A DNA stretch of 64,000 nt from Methyloversatilis discipulorum (GCF_000385375.1 NZ_ARVV01000001.1:2356001-2420000), one strand, 5' to 3'. Positions 35,826 through 46,600 are shown, counted from the stretch's first letter. Numbers and translations: made by a program. The notes: generated by a model from the letters alone, not told the origin.

Positions 35826-36455
35826 GGGGGGTGGCTTGCTCTCGAGATTGCTGCCTTGATCGTGGCGGGCGGCCAGCCAAAGCCGCGTCGCGGCCAAGGC
35901 CGCTGCCACAGGAAATGCGCCCGACACTCGGCCAAAGCCAGGGCTTTTTGTGGGAGGGGTCTTCTGACCCCGACAGCGACCGTGCGCGGTCCGCGGCGCC
36001 TGGTTCAGGCCCAGGCGGTAGCCACGGCTGACTCCCGCAGAGCCCCTCACCTGGCTTCTGGAGCGACGCCTGTGAGAGCGAGCTTGCTCGCGAATGCGGC
36101 CTGAATCGAAGGCTATGGCCTTCAGCCGCCGCATCGCGGCCAAGGCCGCTCCCACAGGGAATGCGCGCGACCCGCGGTCGAAGCCTGGGCTTTCTTGTGG
36201 GAGGGGTCGTCTGACCCCGACAGCGACGATGGGCGGTGCGAGGCGCCTAGTTTGGGCCCGGGCGGTAGCCATGACTGCTTCCCGCAGAGCGCCCGCGCTC
36301 GGCTCCTGCAGCGAAGCCTGTGGGAGCGGGTTTGCTCGCGATTGCGGCCTTGACCGAAGCCGGCGGCCGGCCAAAGCCGTGTCGCGGCCAAGGCCGCTCG
36401 CACAGGGGGCTGGCCAGATCCGGTTCTGCGGGGAGCGGTCTTCAGACCGCGACTT
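35826..36455. repeat. Tandem composite extragenic repeat, about 247-bp period, three units
   Basis: The palindromic block GTCGCGGCCAAGGCCGCT...CACAGG recurs at 35887-35912, 36133-36158 and 36381-36406 (periods 246 and 248). A second block TTGTGGGAGGGGTC...TCTGACCCCGACAGCGAC recurs at 35949 and 36195, with a diverged third form at 36428. A third block, GAGCG(A/G)G(C/T)TTGCTCGCGA, occurs at about 36076 and 36325, with a degraded copy near 35833. The region is gene-free: no credible frame is seen between the acxA control region and the GST gene at 36496. Confidence 0.85.
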
Positions 36456-36495
36456 CGGGACTTGTGCCGGACGCGTTGAATCGTCGTTCGCACGC

Positions 36496-37122
36496 TCAAC
36501 GCAGCAGGATGGATTTCACTTTCCACACATGCTCGGCCGGCCGTTCGAGCGACGGCGACGGCAGCGCGCGCAGGCCGCGCGACGTGGCGTCGCGCGCCGC
36601 GACGCGCTGAAGCCAGCGCGCCAGCGCGTTGAAGCGATGCATATCCACGTCGGACCAGGCGTGCATGCGCATCCAGGCCCAGTGTGCGATGTCCGCAATG
36701 CTGAACGTGCCGGCAAGGTAGTCGGCGCCGTGCAGGTGATGATCGAACAGCGCGAACAGACGAAGCATCTCCGCCCGTGCGGCCTTCGCGTCGCCCGTCT
36801 TCGCCGCGTCGGCGGCATCGACCGGCAGCATGAGCCACTGCATCACACGCGAGCGACCGATGGCGTCGCTCGGCATCAGTTGACCGCTGCGTTCGGCGAG
36901 ATAGACCAGAACCGGGCCGGCATCGCTGACCGAAAAACCCGCTGCGTCGTGATCGACGATGGTGGGCGAACAGGCGCAGGCGCTGACGCGCATGAACTCC
37001 GGCGCCAGGCGTTCGCCACTGCAGGCTTCCATCGGGTGCACGGCATAGGGGATGCGCAGCTCTTCGAGCGCAATCGAAACCTTCCAGCCATCAGGTGTCG
37101 GTGCAGAGTAAAGGTCGATCAT
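36496..37122 (-). CDS. Glutathione S-transferase family protein (YfcG/Nu-like)
   Basis: 208 residues with a thioredoxin-like N-terminal domain (MIDLYSAPTPDGWKVSIALEELRIPY) and an all-helical C-terminal domain (YLAGTFSIADIAHWAWMRMHAW). The Nu-class relatives such as YfcG are disulfide-bond reductases rather than conjugating enzymes. The glutathione-contact motif, usually ES, is SDAGPVLVYLAE here, and the proline loop is CSPTI rather than VPxL. Glutathione binding may be altered. Last gene of the CoA-transferase/MerR/peroxiredoxin run, 109 bp after the other GST. Confidence 0.8.
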   Translation of the reverse strand: MIDLYSAPTPDGWKVSIALEELRIPYAVHPMEACSGERLAPEFMRVSACACSPTIVDHDAAGFSVSDAGPVLVYLAERSGQLMPSDAIGRSRVMQWLMLPVDAADAAKTGDAKAARAEMLRLFALFDHHLHGADYLAGTFSIADIAHWAWMRMHAWSDVDMHRFNALARWLQRVAARDATSRGLRALPSPSLERPAEHVWKVKSILLR

Positions 37123-37231
37123 TCGCGCATCCCCCGATGCAGTGCTCAGTGGCCTCGATGCGATCCGGATGCGCGCGCCGCCCTGCCCTGCTGCGTGTCG
37201 CCACTCATCCGGTATCGCACGTCGGCAGTCC

Positions 37232-37861
37232 TCAGGCGCGCGCGCTCGGGCGCGCGCTCACGTCCTTGTGCCAGCGCAGCAGGTTGCTGCAGTCGGCCGG
37301 AATGCCGATATCCGACCAGCCGGCGAACTCGATGCTGCAGAAGGTGGTGCAGTCGGCCACCGAGAAGGTCTCGCCGGCAACGTAGCGGTGCTTGCCGAGC
37401 TGCTGGTCGAACTTGCGGAAGAAATGACCGAGCCGCTCGCGGCCGCGTTCGACCAGGGCGGGAATCTGCACCACCGGCGATGCGAAGCCCGGCAGGCCGC
37501 GGTCGCGGAAGGCGTCGGCGGTATTCCGGAACACTTCGCCGGCAGCCATCATGCCTTCGTCGAAGGCACGCCGTTCCCACATGTCGACGATGGCGCGCTC
37601 GTAGGCGTTGCGACCGAGCAGCGGCGGCGCCGGATGCAGTTCTTCGAGGTAACGGCAGATCGCCATCGACTCGCCGATCTGGCGGCCGTCCGGCAGCTCC
37701 AGCATGGGCACCATGGCCTGCGGAAACTTCTCGATGTAGTCGGCGCGCAGGCGCAGGTTCTCGCCCGACACTTCGACGATGTTCAGGTCCAGGTCCTTCT
37801 CGACGAGAAACATGCGAACCCGCTTCGGGTTCGGGGCTGCGTGCCAGTCGTACAGTTTCAT
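37232..37861 (-). CDS. Glutathione S-transferase family protein
   Basis: 209 residues. N-terminal thioredoxin-like domain MKLYDWHAAPNPKRVRMFLVEK, the cis-Pro loop AMVPMLEL and the standard glutathione motif GESMAICRYLEE. The C-terminal helical domain has VAGETFSVADCTTFCSIEFAGW. ATG 37861 has GGGAGAG ten bases upstream. It lies 23 bp after the peroxiredoxin gene, suggesting joint use in detoxifying peroxides or electrophiles. Substrate not identifiable. Confidence 0.87.
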   Translation of the reverse strand: MKLYDWHAAPNPKRVRMFLVEKDLDLNIVEVSGENLRLRADYIEKFPQAMVPMLELPDGRQIGESMAICRYLEELHPAPPLLGRNAYERAIVDMWERRAFDEGMMAAGEVFRNTADAFRDRGLPGFASPVVQIPALVERGRERLGHFFRKFDQQLGKHRYVAGETFSVADCTTFCSIEFAGWSDIGIPADCSNLLRWHKDVSARPSARA

Positions 37862-37884
37862 GTGTCCGCTCTCCCAGGGTGCCA

Positions 37885-38477
<593 letters not shown>

Positions 38478-38481
<4 letters not shown>

Positions 38482-38918
38482 GTCGATTCCTTTGAAGAGA
38501 CGATTTCCGGGCGGAAATGCCGGGCACGGAAGGGCTTGCGCTGACGTCCGGCCGGCGGCGGGTCGTAGCCCTCGGGCTGGCGCCAGGCCATCAGGCGCTG
38601 GTAGCTGGCGAGCAGCTTCATGAAGTTGGGCAGCGCACGGCGGGCCGGTGACGCTTCGTCGTACAGATCCATCAGCTCGCGCAGTTCACGCAGCGTGAAG
38701 CCGAGCTGCACGGCGGCCGCGGCGATGATGAGCCGGTCGTCGTCCTCGCAGCTGTAGCGGTCGGCGCCGGCGGCATCGATAATGCCCAGCTCCTCGAAGG
38801 CGGAAATCCGCGCCAGCGGAATGCCGTACCCCTGCACCAGCTGCTGCAGCGTGATCACGTTGGCGCGCGCGCTGCGGCGCGCGGCGGCGGCAGGCGCCGC
38901 ACCGCCCGGCGTCAGCAC
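38478..38918 (-). CDS. MerR-family transcriptional regulator
   Basis: About 146 residues from GTG 38918, overlapping the CoA-transferase B stop by 7 bp; a later GTG near 38861 is possible. The winged-helix region [27 protein letters not shown] and the helix [17 protein letters not shown] are MerR-like. No cysteine cluster typical of metal or redox sensing is visible, so an organic ligand or stress signal is more likely. It is embedded between the CoA-transferase genes and peroxiredoxin in one run and may control that operon. Confidence 0.75.
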
Positions 38919-39559
38919 AGCACCACCGGCGCAGTGAGTACCGGCGCACCGGTCTTTTCGAGCACCTCGTCGATGCTCACGCCGGGCGCCAGTTCGCGCA
39001 GCTCCAGGCCATCCGCCGTCACCGCCAGCACGCACAGGTCGGTGATGATGAGGCTCACCACGCCGACGCCGGTCAGCGGCAGGTCGCACTGCTTCAGTAT
39101 CTTGTGTTCGCCGCTGCGGCTGCAGTGTTCCATCATGACGATGACGCGGCGCACACCGGCCACCAGGTCCATCGCGCCGCCCATGCCCTTGACCAGCTTG
39201 CCGGGGATCATCCAGTTCGCCAGGTCGCCGCGCTCGCTCACCTGCATCGCACCGAGGATGGCGAGGTCGATGTGACCACCGCGGATCATCGCGAACGAGT
39301 CGGCGCTGCTGAAGAAGCTGCTGCCGGGCAGCGTGCTCACCGTCTGCTTGCCGGCGTTGATCAGGTCGGCGTCGACCTCGTCCTCGGTCGGAAAGGGGCC
39401 GATGCCGAGCAGGCCGTTTTCCGATTGCAGCCACACGTCCATGCCCTCGGGAATGTGGTTGGCCACCAGCGTCGGCATGCCGATGCCGAGGTTCACGTAG
39501 TAGCCGTCGCGCAGTTCGCGCGCCGCGCGGCGCGCCATGTCGTCTCGTGTCCAGGCCAT
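38912..39559 (-). CDS. 3-oxoacid CoA-transferase subunit B
   Basis: 215 residues. The catalytic glutamate lies in [27 protein letters not shown] and [19 protein letters not shown] are family landmarks. With subunit A it moves CoA between succinyl-CoA (or acetyl-CoA) and acetoacetate or a related 3-oxoacid. One base separates it from the subunit A stop. It could provide a second, ATP-saving route from acetoacetate to acetoacetyl-CoA next to the ligase at 21.6-23.6 kb. Confidence 0.92.
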   Translation of the reverse strand: MAWTRDDMARRAARELRDGYYVNLGIGMPTLVANHIPEGMDVWLQSENGLLGIGPFPTEDEVDADLINAGKQTVSTLPGSSFFSSADSFAMIRGGHIDLAILGAMQVSERGDLANWMIPGKLVKGMGGAMDLVAGVRRVIVMMEHCSRSGEHKILKQCDLPLTGVGVVSLIITDLCVLAVTADGLELRELAPGVSIDEVLEKTGAPVLTAPVVLC

Positions 39560-39560
39560 A

Positions 39561-40259
39561 TCAGGCAGTCCTCGTCGTACGTTTTTCGATGTGCTTCGAA
39601 GGGGTGCGATTGACGATCACGCGCTGCACGAAAATGCCGGGCGTGTGGATCTGATCCGGGTCGAGCTGGCCGGTCGGCACGATTTCCTCGACCTCGGCGA
39701 TCGTCGTACGGCCGGCAGTGGCGATCATCGGATTGAAGTTGCGCGCGGTCTTGCGGAAGACCAGATTGCCCGCGCCGTCCGCCTTCCACGCCTTGACCAG
39801 GGCCACGTCGGCCAGCAGTGCGTGCTCGAGCAGATAGCGGTGGCCGCCGAAGTCGCGCGTTTCCTTGCCGTCGGCCACCGGCGTGCCAACGCCGGTGCGC
39901 GTGTAGAAGGCGGGGATGCCGGCGCCGCCGGCGCGCAGCTTCTCGGCCAGCGTGCCCTGCGGCGTCAGTTCGACCTCCAGTTCGCCCGACAGCAGCTGGC
40001 GCTCGAATTCCTCGTTCTCGCCGACGTAGGACGCGATCATCCGGCGCACCTGGCGGTTGGCCAGCAGCTTGCCGAGGCCGATGCCATCGACCCCGGCGTT
40101 GTTGCTGATCACGGTGAGGTCATGCGTGCCGCTGTCCGCCACCGCGTCGATCAGCTGTTCGGGTATGCCGCACAGCCCGAAGCCGCCGACTGCCAGCGTC
40201 TGTCCGTCCTTGAGCAAACCCTTGAGCGCGCTCTTCGCGTCCGGGTAGAGCTTTTTCAT
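39561..40259 (-). CDS. 3-oxoacid CoA-transferase subunit A
   Basis: 232 residues, with [36 protein letters not shown] and the [15 protein letters not shown] segment of the subunit A family. A strong AGGAGGAGGCAG site precedes ATG 40259. First gene of the minus-strand run ctfA-ctfB-merR-prx-GST-GST; the promoter is probably in the 333 bp upstream. Confidence 0.93.
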   Translation of the reverse strand: MKKLYPDAKSALKGLLKDGQTLAVGGFGLCGIPEQLIDAVADSGTHDLTVISNNAGVDGIGLGKLLANRQVRRMIASYVGENEEFERQLLSGELEVELTPQGTLAEKLRAGGAGIPAFYTRTGVGTPVADGKETRDFGGHRYLLEHALLADVALVKAWKADGAGNLVFRKTARNFNPMIATAGRTTIAEVEEIVPTGQLDPDQIHTPGIFVQRVIVNRTPSKHIEKRTTRTA

Positions 40260-40592
40260 CTGCCTCCTCCTTGTTGCATCGGTGTTTCGCGACGTCGCCG
40301 CGAGTTGTCCGGAGAAGATTCAGCAAAGCCTGTGCCGGCGCGCATCGTGTGCAACGCAACATGGACGGGAACGCCAGTCCGGAGGGAGATGAAGTGCCTG
40401 CTCAAGGGGAAACGCTGCAGCGCACCAGACGGGAAGTCCGAAAATCGGCCGCAGCCCGCCGACCGGGCGGTTCGACTTTCAGGCGATGCCTGCATCCGGA
40501 ATGGCACCTGCCGTGTAGCACGAGAGGTACCGCCACGGATGCCTGCCGTGTCCGGCCGGAACATTCCCGACAACCGTTATGGAGATTTCGTC
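40260..40592. other. 333-bp divergent intergenic region
   Basis: It lies between the CoA-transferase run (minus) and the CHRD/PEP-CTERM gene (plus). No coding frame is credible. It carries one copy of the 19-base element CGGGCGGTTCGACTTTCAG at 40464-40482, found again before the cupin gene, and no sigma-54 box with correct spacing. Otherwise I see nothing specific. Confidence 0.4.
40464..40482 (+). promoter_or_regulatory. 19-base shared upstream element, copy 1
   Basis: CGGGCGGTTCGACTTTCAG, 110 bp before the CHRD gene; the first half pairs with an upstream CCGCC (40456-40460) to form a small hairpin. An exact second copy lies at 41194-41212 before the cupin gene. Confidence 0.5.
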
Positions 40593-41132
40593 ATGACCCG
40601 TCTGAAAGCCTGCAAAGTCGTCATTGCCGCCCTCGCCTTGGCCACCTCGTCCGCACAGGCCGCTACTTTCCAGTTCGTCGCCAACCTGTCGGGCGCGAAC
40701 CAGGTGCCGGCAAGTGCCTCCACGGCGTCCGGCAGCGCCTATCTCACGTTCGACGACAGCACGAACAGCATCACCCAGCTCATCTTCGGCGCCGGCGGCC
40801 TGGCCGCCTCGGTGACCGGCGCCCATATTCACGAGGGTCCGGCCGGCAGCAACGGACCGGTGGTATTCGATTTCGCTGACGACATCCTGCAGGCGATGCA
40901 GGGCGACGGCAGCTGGACAGCCGCCGCATTCACCCAGAGCGGCCCGGGTGCGCTCGATCTGACCGATCTGCTGGCGGGGGGCTATTACGTGAACATCCAT
41001 AACGCGGTCTTTCCCGGCGGCGAGATCCGCGGCCAGTTGCTGCAGGTGACGGCGGTACCGGAGCCCGGCACCTGGGCCATGCTGGCCGCGGGCCTGGGTC
41101 TGGTCGGGCTGATCGCACGCCGGCGCGTCTGA
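40593..41132 (+). CDS. CHRD-domain protein with PEP-CTERM sorting signal
   Basis: 179 residues: signal peptide (VVIAALALATSSAQA), a single CHRD domain (LSGANQVPASAS...GAHIHEGPAGSNGPVVFD...GGYYVNIHNAVFPGGEIRGQLL), then the C-terminal PEP-CTERM tail VPEPGTWAMLAAGLGLVGLIARRRV. PEP-CTERM proteins are exported, then processed at the inner membrane by an exosortase in species that make certain exopolysaccharides. CHRD domains are of unknown biochemical role. GGAG precedes ATG 40593. No exosortase gene lies in this window. Confidence 0.92.
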   Translation: MTRLKACKVVIAALALATSSAQAATFQFVANLSGANQVPASASTASGSAYLTFDDSTNSITQLIFGAGGLAASVTGAHIHEGPAGSNGPVVFDFADDILQAMQGDGSWTAAAFTQSGPGALDLTDLLAGGYYVNIHNAVFPGGEIRGQLLQVTAVPEPGTWAMLAAGLGLVGLIARRRV

Positions 41133-41193
41133 ACACACGGCTGGCCATCGTCAGCGAGCGATCGCCACAGTCCGGAATTCGTCCGCCCGACGG

Positions 41194-41212
41194 CGGGCGG
41201 TTCGACTTTCAG
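41194..41212 (+). promoter_or_regulatory. 19-base shared upstream element, copy 2
   Basis: Identical to 40464-40482. Here it closes a 7-bp hairpin CCGCCCG/CGGGCGG (41183-41200) followed by TTCGACTTT. It may act as terminator of the CHRD gene, or as a control element for the cupin gene 182 bp downstream. Confidence 0.5.
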
Positions 41213-41393
41213 TCTGTGGAACGGCTGACCGCGGCGTTCGGAGGTATGTCCGGATGGCGTCGATACGCGGCAAACGGCGTGTCTACGCCATCGTGCGGGG
41301 GCGTGTCGCACGGGTGTAGGAGACGGGGCGGATGGCATGGTCCGTGCGCAACGTCGTGCGGGTCAAGTCGACCCGGTCATTCCGGAGCCCCGA

Positions 41394-41729
41394 ATGTATA
41401 CCACCCAGTTCCACGCCGACGATCTGAGCTGGCAGGCCAGCGGCATCGAAGGCGTGCATTACAAGGTGCTCGACGGCAACCCAGCCGAAGGCGCTTCAGT
41501 CGTCGTCTACCGTTTCGACCCCGGATCGGCGGTGCAGAACCACCTGCACACCGAGGCCGACGAAGTGGCTTACGTGCTCGACGGTGAGTTCATCGAGAAC
41601 GGCCGCCGCTACGGTCCGGGCGCCGTGTTCGCCGCGCCGGCCGGCACCGTGCACGGACCGCACGAGACGAACACCGGCTGCACCGTCATGTTCATGCTGT
41701 CGAAAACACTGGATTTCGTCGCGGTCTGA
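41394..41729 (+). CDS. Small cupin-domain protein
   Basis: 111 residues forming one cupin barrel. Motif 1 is seen as GSAVQNHLHTEADEVAYVLDGEF (metal ligands His, His, Glu) and motif 2 as PAGTVHGPHETNTGC. It resembles ChrR-type stand-alone cupins. ATG 41394 follows CGGAG; the upstream frame from 41337 is not conserved-looking. No operon partner on this strand; ligand or reaction unknown. Confidence 0.82.
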   Translation: MYTTQFHADDLSWQASGIEGVHYKVLDGNPAEGASVVVYRFDPGSAVQNHLHTEADEVAYVLDGEFIENGRRYGPGAVFAAPAGTVHGPHETNTGCTVMFMLSKTLDFVAV

Positions 41730-41746
41730 ATCGCGCAGGCGCATCT

Positions 41747-41915
41747 CCTGTGGGAGTGGCCTCGGCCGCGACGCGGCCGCCGCGGTCTGCCCGCTTCGAT
41801 TCAGACTGCAGTCGGGCTCAGAAGACCCCTCCCACAGAACCCCGGCCCAGGCTCAGGTCGCGAATCTCATGCACCGCATGTCGGAGCGGCCTTGGCCGCG
41901 ACGGAGTCGCCGCTC
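41747..41915. repeat. Dispersed extragenic palindromic repeat
   Basis: Contains CCTGTGGGAGTGGCCTCGGCCGCG at 41747, the complement of the TGTGGGAGGGGTCTTCTG block at about 41819-41836, and GGAGCGGCCTTGGCCGCGACG at about 41883. These are the same blocks as in the 35.8-36.4 kb array, in a different order. The repeat fills the gap between the cupin gene and the convergent tpsB gene. Confidence 0.75.
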
Positions 41916-41949
41916 GGGCGCACCGTCCGGAGAGCGCCTGCGCCGTCGC

Positions 41950-43647
41950 TCAGAACAGCTGCGCGACGATCTGGAAGTGCACGTAGTAGTTGCGCGGATC
42001 CTGCACGCGGTCGCGAATGGGCAGGCCGAGCGTGAGGCGGGCTGACACGCGGTCGTTGATGTTGGCGTTCACGCCCCAGCCGTAGCTTGCCAGCGTGTCG
42101 GTGCCGCGCGTCGAACCGACCGGACGGAAAGGCTGGGTTGCGCCGTAGTCGAGGAAGAGGAAGCCGGCCGTGCGCACCGGCGCCACCGGCGGCTGCGGCA
42201 ACGGGTGGTGCAGTTCGATCGACGCGGCGAGACCCTTGTCGCCGCTGAACAGGCCGGTCTGGTAGCCGCGCACGCTGTTGTCGCCGCCGATCAGGAACTG
42301 CTCGCTCGACGTGAGGTTCTCGTCACGCGTGTACTGGAAGGCAAGGTTGCTCTGCACCGACCAGCCGTCCGACAGATCCTGGACGCGGCGCAGCGAACCC
42401 CGCCAGATCGAGAACGATGTGCTGACGATGTCGTCGATCGGGTCGGCCTTGCCGTTCGAATAGGTCAGCGAGCCGGTCCAGATGCGGTCCTTTTCCCACC
42501 ACTGGCCGTCGACGCCGAGCGACAGGTCGTCGATATCGGTTGATTGGAACAGCCGCCCGGAAATCCAGCTCTCGGTCTTGCGCTTCTTTGCGCCGCCCAG
42601 CAGGTCGAGCTGGTAGTTGCCACCGATCAGCATCGGATGCCGCAACAGCGCGGTCCACGCCGTCGACTCGCCGCGGATGCGCAGCGGCCGGAAAGGACCG
42701 TCGATGATGCGCGTATGGTCGTTGAACCACGACAGCGTCAGCCGCGTCCCCAGCGTACCGAGCGGGAAGCTGTACGACACGGCCCTGCCTTCGTGCCCGT
42801 CGGCACCGACCAGCGTAACGCCCAGCGCATCGCGGAAGCCGAGCAGGCTGCGGTTCTGGTAGAAGGCGCCGACACGATAGACGCCGGTCGCCTGGCTGCC
42901 GCTGCTGTCGGCGAACAGCCGCATTTCGTGCTTCGGCGGTTCCTTCACCGACAGCGCGAAATCGGTCTCGCCGAACTTCGCGCCCGGCTTCAGCTCGGCC
43001 CGCAGTTGCACGTCCTGGGTGCGGTTGAAGCGCATCATGCTGCGCTCGAGCGCGGCGACGTCCGCCAGTTCGCCCGGTTTCTGGCCGAGACGCTCGCGGA
43101 TGAAGGCCTCCGAAGTGCTGTCGTTGCCGCTCATCACCACCTTGCCGACGCGGCCCTCGACCAGCTTGATGGTGATCGCACCGTCGGCCACCTCCTGCGC
43201 CGGCAGCACCGCCTGCGCGGTCGGCACGCCCCGTTCGCGGTACAGCGCGTTGATGCGGTCGACCAGTTCCTGCACCTCGCCCAGCGTGACCTCGCGCCCT
43301 TCGAGGCCCGCCGCCAGCTCGCGCAGCATGGACTCGTCCAGCAGTTCGGAGCGGGTGAAATCGATGCGCTTGAGCATGAAACGCGCACCGGCAGCCGGCT
43401 TGACCGGCACCGGCTTCAGCGCGTCGTCGTCGATGGTGGGCGTGTCATCAGGCCGTCGTTCGCGCTCTTCGCGCAGTCGTCGTTCGATGTCGCGCGAGCG
43501 CTCCTGGATCACGCCCGGATCGGCGGCTGCCGGAATCTGCGGTACTGCCTGCGCACCGACCGGCTGTGACAGCAGCACGCAGCACGCCGACACCAGTGCG
43601 CACGCTGCGCCCTGCCCCACCTTCGTACGACCTTGAGCACGACTCAC
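41950..43647 (-). CDS. tpsB: Two-partner secretion outer-membrane transporter (TpsB, FhaC/ShlB family)
   Basis: 565 residues. Signal peptide, then a Pro/Arg-rich linker, POTRA domains (FMLKRIDFTRSELLDESML..., with TLGEVQELVDRINALYRERGV, residues about 75-225) and a C-terminal 16-strand barrel containing GGDNSVRGYQTGLFSGDKG, which includes the conserved RGY motif. It ends in VAQLF, typical of barrel C-termini. It exports the giant TpsA encoded just before it. GTG 43647 overlaps the TpsA stop as GTGA, with GAGGAGG upstream. Confidence 0.94.
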   Translation of the reverse strand: MSRAQGRTKVGQGAACALVSACCVLLSQPVGAQAVPQIPAAADPGVIQERSRDIERRLREERERRPDDTPTIDDDALKPVPVKPAAGARFMLKRIDFTRSELLDESMLRELAAGLEGREVTLGEVQELVDRINALYRERGVPTAQAVLPAQEVADGAITIKLVEGRVGKVVMSGNDSTSEAFIRERLGQKPGELADVAALERSMMRFNRTQDVQLRAELKPGAKFGETDFALSVKEPPKHEMRLFADSSGSQATGVYRVGAFYQNRSLLGFRDALGVTLVGADGHEGRAVSYSFPLGTLGTRLTLSWFNDHTRIIDGPFRPLRIRGESTAWTALLRHPMLIGGNYQLDLLGGAKKRKTESWISGRLFQSTDIDDLSLGVDGQWWEKDRIWTGSLTYSNGKADPIDDIVSTSFSIWRGSLRRVQDLSDGWSVQSNLAFQYTRDENLTSSEQFLIGGDNSVRGYQTGLFSGDKGLAASIELHHPLPQPPVAPVRTAGFLFLDYGATQPFRPVGSTRGTDTLASYGWGVNANINDRVSARLTLGLPIRDRVQDPRNYYVHFQIVAQLF

Positions 43648-46600
43648 TCGACAACCTCCTCTTCGGCCCGACGGCGGGCCTCGGCTTCTTCTTCGCTCTC
43701 TTCCTCGCCGGAATTCACGGCCGGGATGTCGAGCGGCACGTTGATCGATACCGATGCGATCTGCGGCACCTGGCCCGCAGCCGACTGCTTGTCCGGCGTA
43801 TTGACGCGGGTGACGATGAGTTCTCGCGACTGCTCGCGGCCGCTGTAGTCGAGCACGGTGTTCATCACGACCTCGTGCAGCGGATCGCGCATCACGACGT
43901 AGGGGTCGGTCACCAGCAGCCAGTCGTCGAGCAGCATGTTGCCGAACACCTTGCCAGGATGATGCAGTTGCACGTCGGCCGGCTCGACCACCGTGGTCAG
44001 GTTGTCCATGTAGATGTTGCTGACCGGGTTGATGAAGCGCGCACGGTTCTCGATGCGGCCCTGGTCGATGCGCAGGAAGCCGCGTTCCATCGTCACTTCG
44101 GCATCGAGTGCGCTGAAGCGATCGAAACGCACGCCGATTTCGCTGTTGATGGTCAGATCGACCCAGCGCGCCGGCACGCCGCCACGGCCGACCGCGCGCA
44201 TCGCCAGCGGCGCGTCGTTGCGGGTATGCAGGATGCGGGCAGTGACCGACTGCGAATTGAAGAACAGCGAGCGGCCGACGCTCAGCGTGCCGAGGTTCAG
44301 ATCGTTCTTCGCCGACAGCGACAGGATGTCGCCGGTGATGCGCGACACGCTGACGCTGCCGTTGTTCGACTCCAGCGTCACGCCGTTGCCGGCGGTGACC
44401 GCATCCATCAGGATGTCGTCCTCGGCGATCACCGTCGTGCTGCCCAGGTCCGCCGTCGCATCGACCACGGTCACCTTGCCGCCGGACAGCAGATCGATAT
44501 TGCCGTGCGATGCATACACCGTGCCGTTGGCGATGTCGCCGGCGGCACGTACCCAGGCGTCGTCGCGAACCTCGATGCGGCCGATCTCGATGTCGTCGCG
44601 CTCGTCGATATGCACGCCGCCGGCAGTGCTGATGGCGTCGATCTTCGCGATGTCGGTTTCCAGCGCATCCGCTATCAGACGCGGAGAGCCGTTGTTCCAG
44701 CTCGCGTTGCCGACGCCGCCAGCGGCGTCCAGCGTGACGCCGGCTCCGGGCGTGGCAGCGACCAGATCCCAGGTGCCGATGTCACCGCCATCGAGAATGC
44801 GGCTACCGGTGGTGATGCGGATGGCGTCGGCAGTCGCGTTGTTCGTCGCCTCGATGCGACCGACCACGACGTCGCCGGTGGCCTCGATGTCGATGGTGCC
44901 GCTGTCGGCGCGCAGCACGGTGCCGTCGTCCATCAGGTAACGCCCTGCCTGCACCGCGATATCGCCCGCTGCCTCGGCGTCGCCGGTCTGACGCAGATCG
45001 CCGACCGGTGCGGCGAGCGACATCGAACCACCGGCACTGACGGAGCCGATAGTCAGCGCCGGCGACAGGCCGGGTTCGACCGCCCGCGTGCCGGACAGAT
45101 GCACGTCGCCGCTGGCCTGCGCATTGACCAGCCCGCCCGTATCCTGCGCGATCAGCAGCGGCTGGCCGTCTGCACCGATGCTGCCGCCGAGCGCCACCAG
45201 GTCGATGTCGCCAGCCGCCGTCTGCATCGCCACCGCGCGCTGCGCGCCACTGGCACTCAGGATGCTGCCGGCACTGCTGAGGTGGATACCACCGCTGCCG
45301 GCGAACATTTCGGCCACCCGCATCGGACCGCTCATCTCGTTCAGCCAGATGCCGGTCGAGGCGCGCGCGGTCAGCGTCGCCGCCTCGCCCAGATCGAGGG
45401 TGATCGGCCTGGCTGCACTGCCTATGCTGCCGCTGCCCGCTTCGATGATGGTGCTGCCGCCGCGCAGGTTCGGCGCGTTCGTCGTGCTGGCATCGACGAT
45501 GCCACCGGACACCTTCAGCCGTATCGTCTTGCTGAAGTCGACGCCGCCGCCGGTCGCATCCAGCGACACCAGATTGATATCGCCCGGCAGCACGGTGCCG
45601 TTGCGGTCGTAGTCGTCTGCGCCGAGGAAGACGTGGCCGCGCGCGTTGACCGTGACCGAGCCACCCGCCGTGGTGGCGATATCGACGTCGTCGCGCTTGA
45701 GCACGGTGGCGGTCTTGGCCACCGTGTCGATGGCCACGTCGTCAGCCTCGGCCGCCGACAGCGCGCGGCGCTGATCCGGCGTGAGCGCGGTCAGACTGGC
45801 GATGCTGACGGTGAACTGCCCCTCGTCGCGGCCAACGCCGCCATTGGCGCTGTTGGCGTTCAGCACGATGTGGCGGCCGACCACATTGGGCTGTTCGACG
45901 CGCGTTTCGGTGTCCGACGTGGACTTGTTGTAGATCGCTGCGCTGACGCCGTAGCGCACCTGGTTGTCGGTCCACACATGGGTACCGTCGGACATGCCGG
46001 CGATGACGGTATCGGTCGCGGCCGAGCCGACGTAGCTGAAGTTGCTGTCGTAGCTGGCACCCGTGCTGCCGAGCGAGATGCCAAGTCCGCTCAGCTTGTC
46101 GTGCAGCGTACGCAGCCGCGTCGATGCGCTGGCCGCGTTGTAGCTGTCGGCGCGATAGACGAAGGTGCCGGCGTTCTGCGGATCCTCGATCAGTTCGACG
46201 TTGCGCAGCGACCAGTACTCCTGGTACTCGCGGCTGATCTGCGAGCGGTGGCCCTTCAGCGCGTCGGCCAGACTGTCGGCGGCGCCGTCCGATTCGCGCA
46301 GGCGCAGATCATTCCACAGCGCATCGAGCTCGGCTTCGGCACGCGTATCGCGGGTTTCGTTGCGGTTGCCGTCGGTGATGCGACCGCCGAGCGCGGTGAG
46401 CGTCACGTCGCCCGATTGCGACTCGATCTTGTCGAGCTGCATGTCGCCGTCCGGCTGCATCAGATGGATGTCGCCGCTGGCGGTAGCGCGCAGACCGCCC
46501 TGCGGCGTGGCCTGGGTCTGCACCACGAGCGCCTGCGCGTCGGTGCCGATCTGACCCGAGCTGGAGATCAGCTCGACGCCGCCGCCCTGCACGCGTACCG

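Noticed and set aside
35826..36455. CRISPR array
   Set aside because: The repeat period is about 247 bp with three units and palindromic blocks; no short direct repeats with unique spacers and no cas genes.
36496..37861. The two GST genes as a recent duplication
   Set aside because: They differ clearly in the N-terminal motif (APTPDGWK against AAPNPKRVR) and in the glutathione motif; they belong to different subfamilies.
40260..40592. Sigma-54 promoter for the PEP-CTERM/CHRD gene
   Set aside because: TGGCACCTGCC near 40523 lacks a GC at the required -12 spacing.
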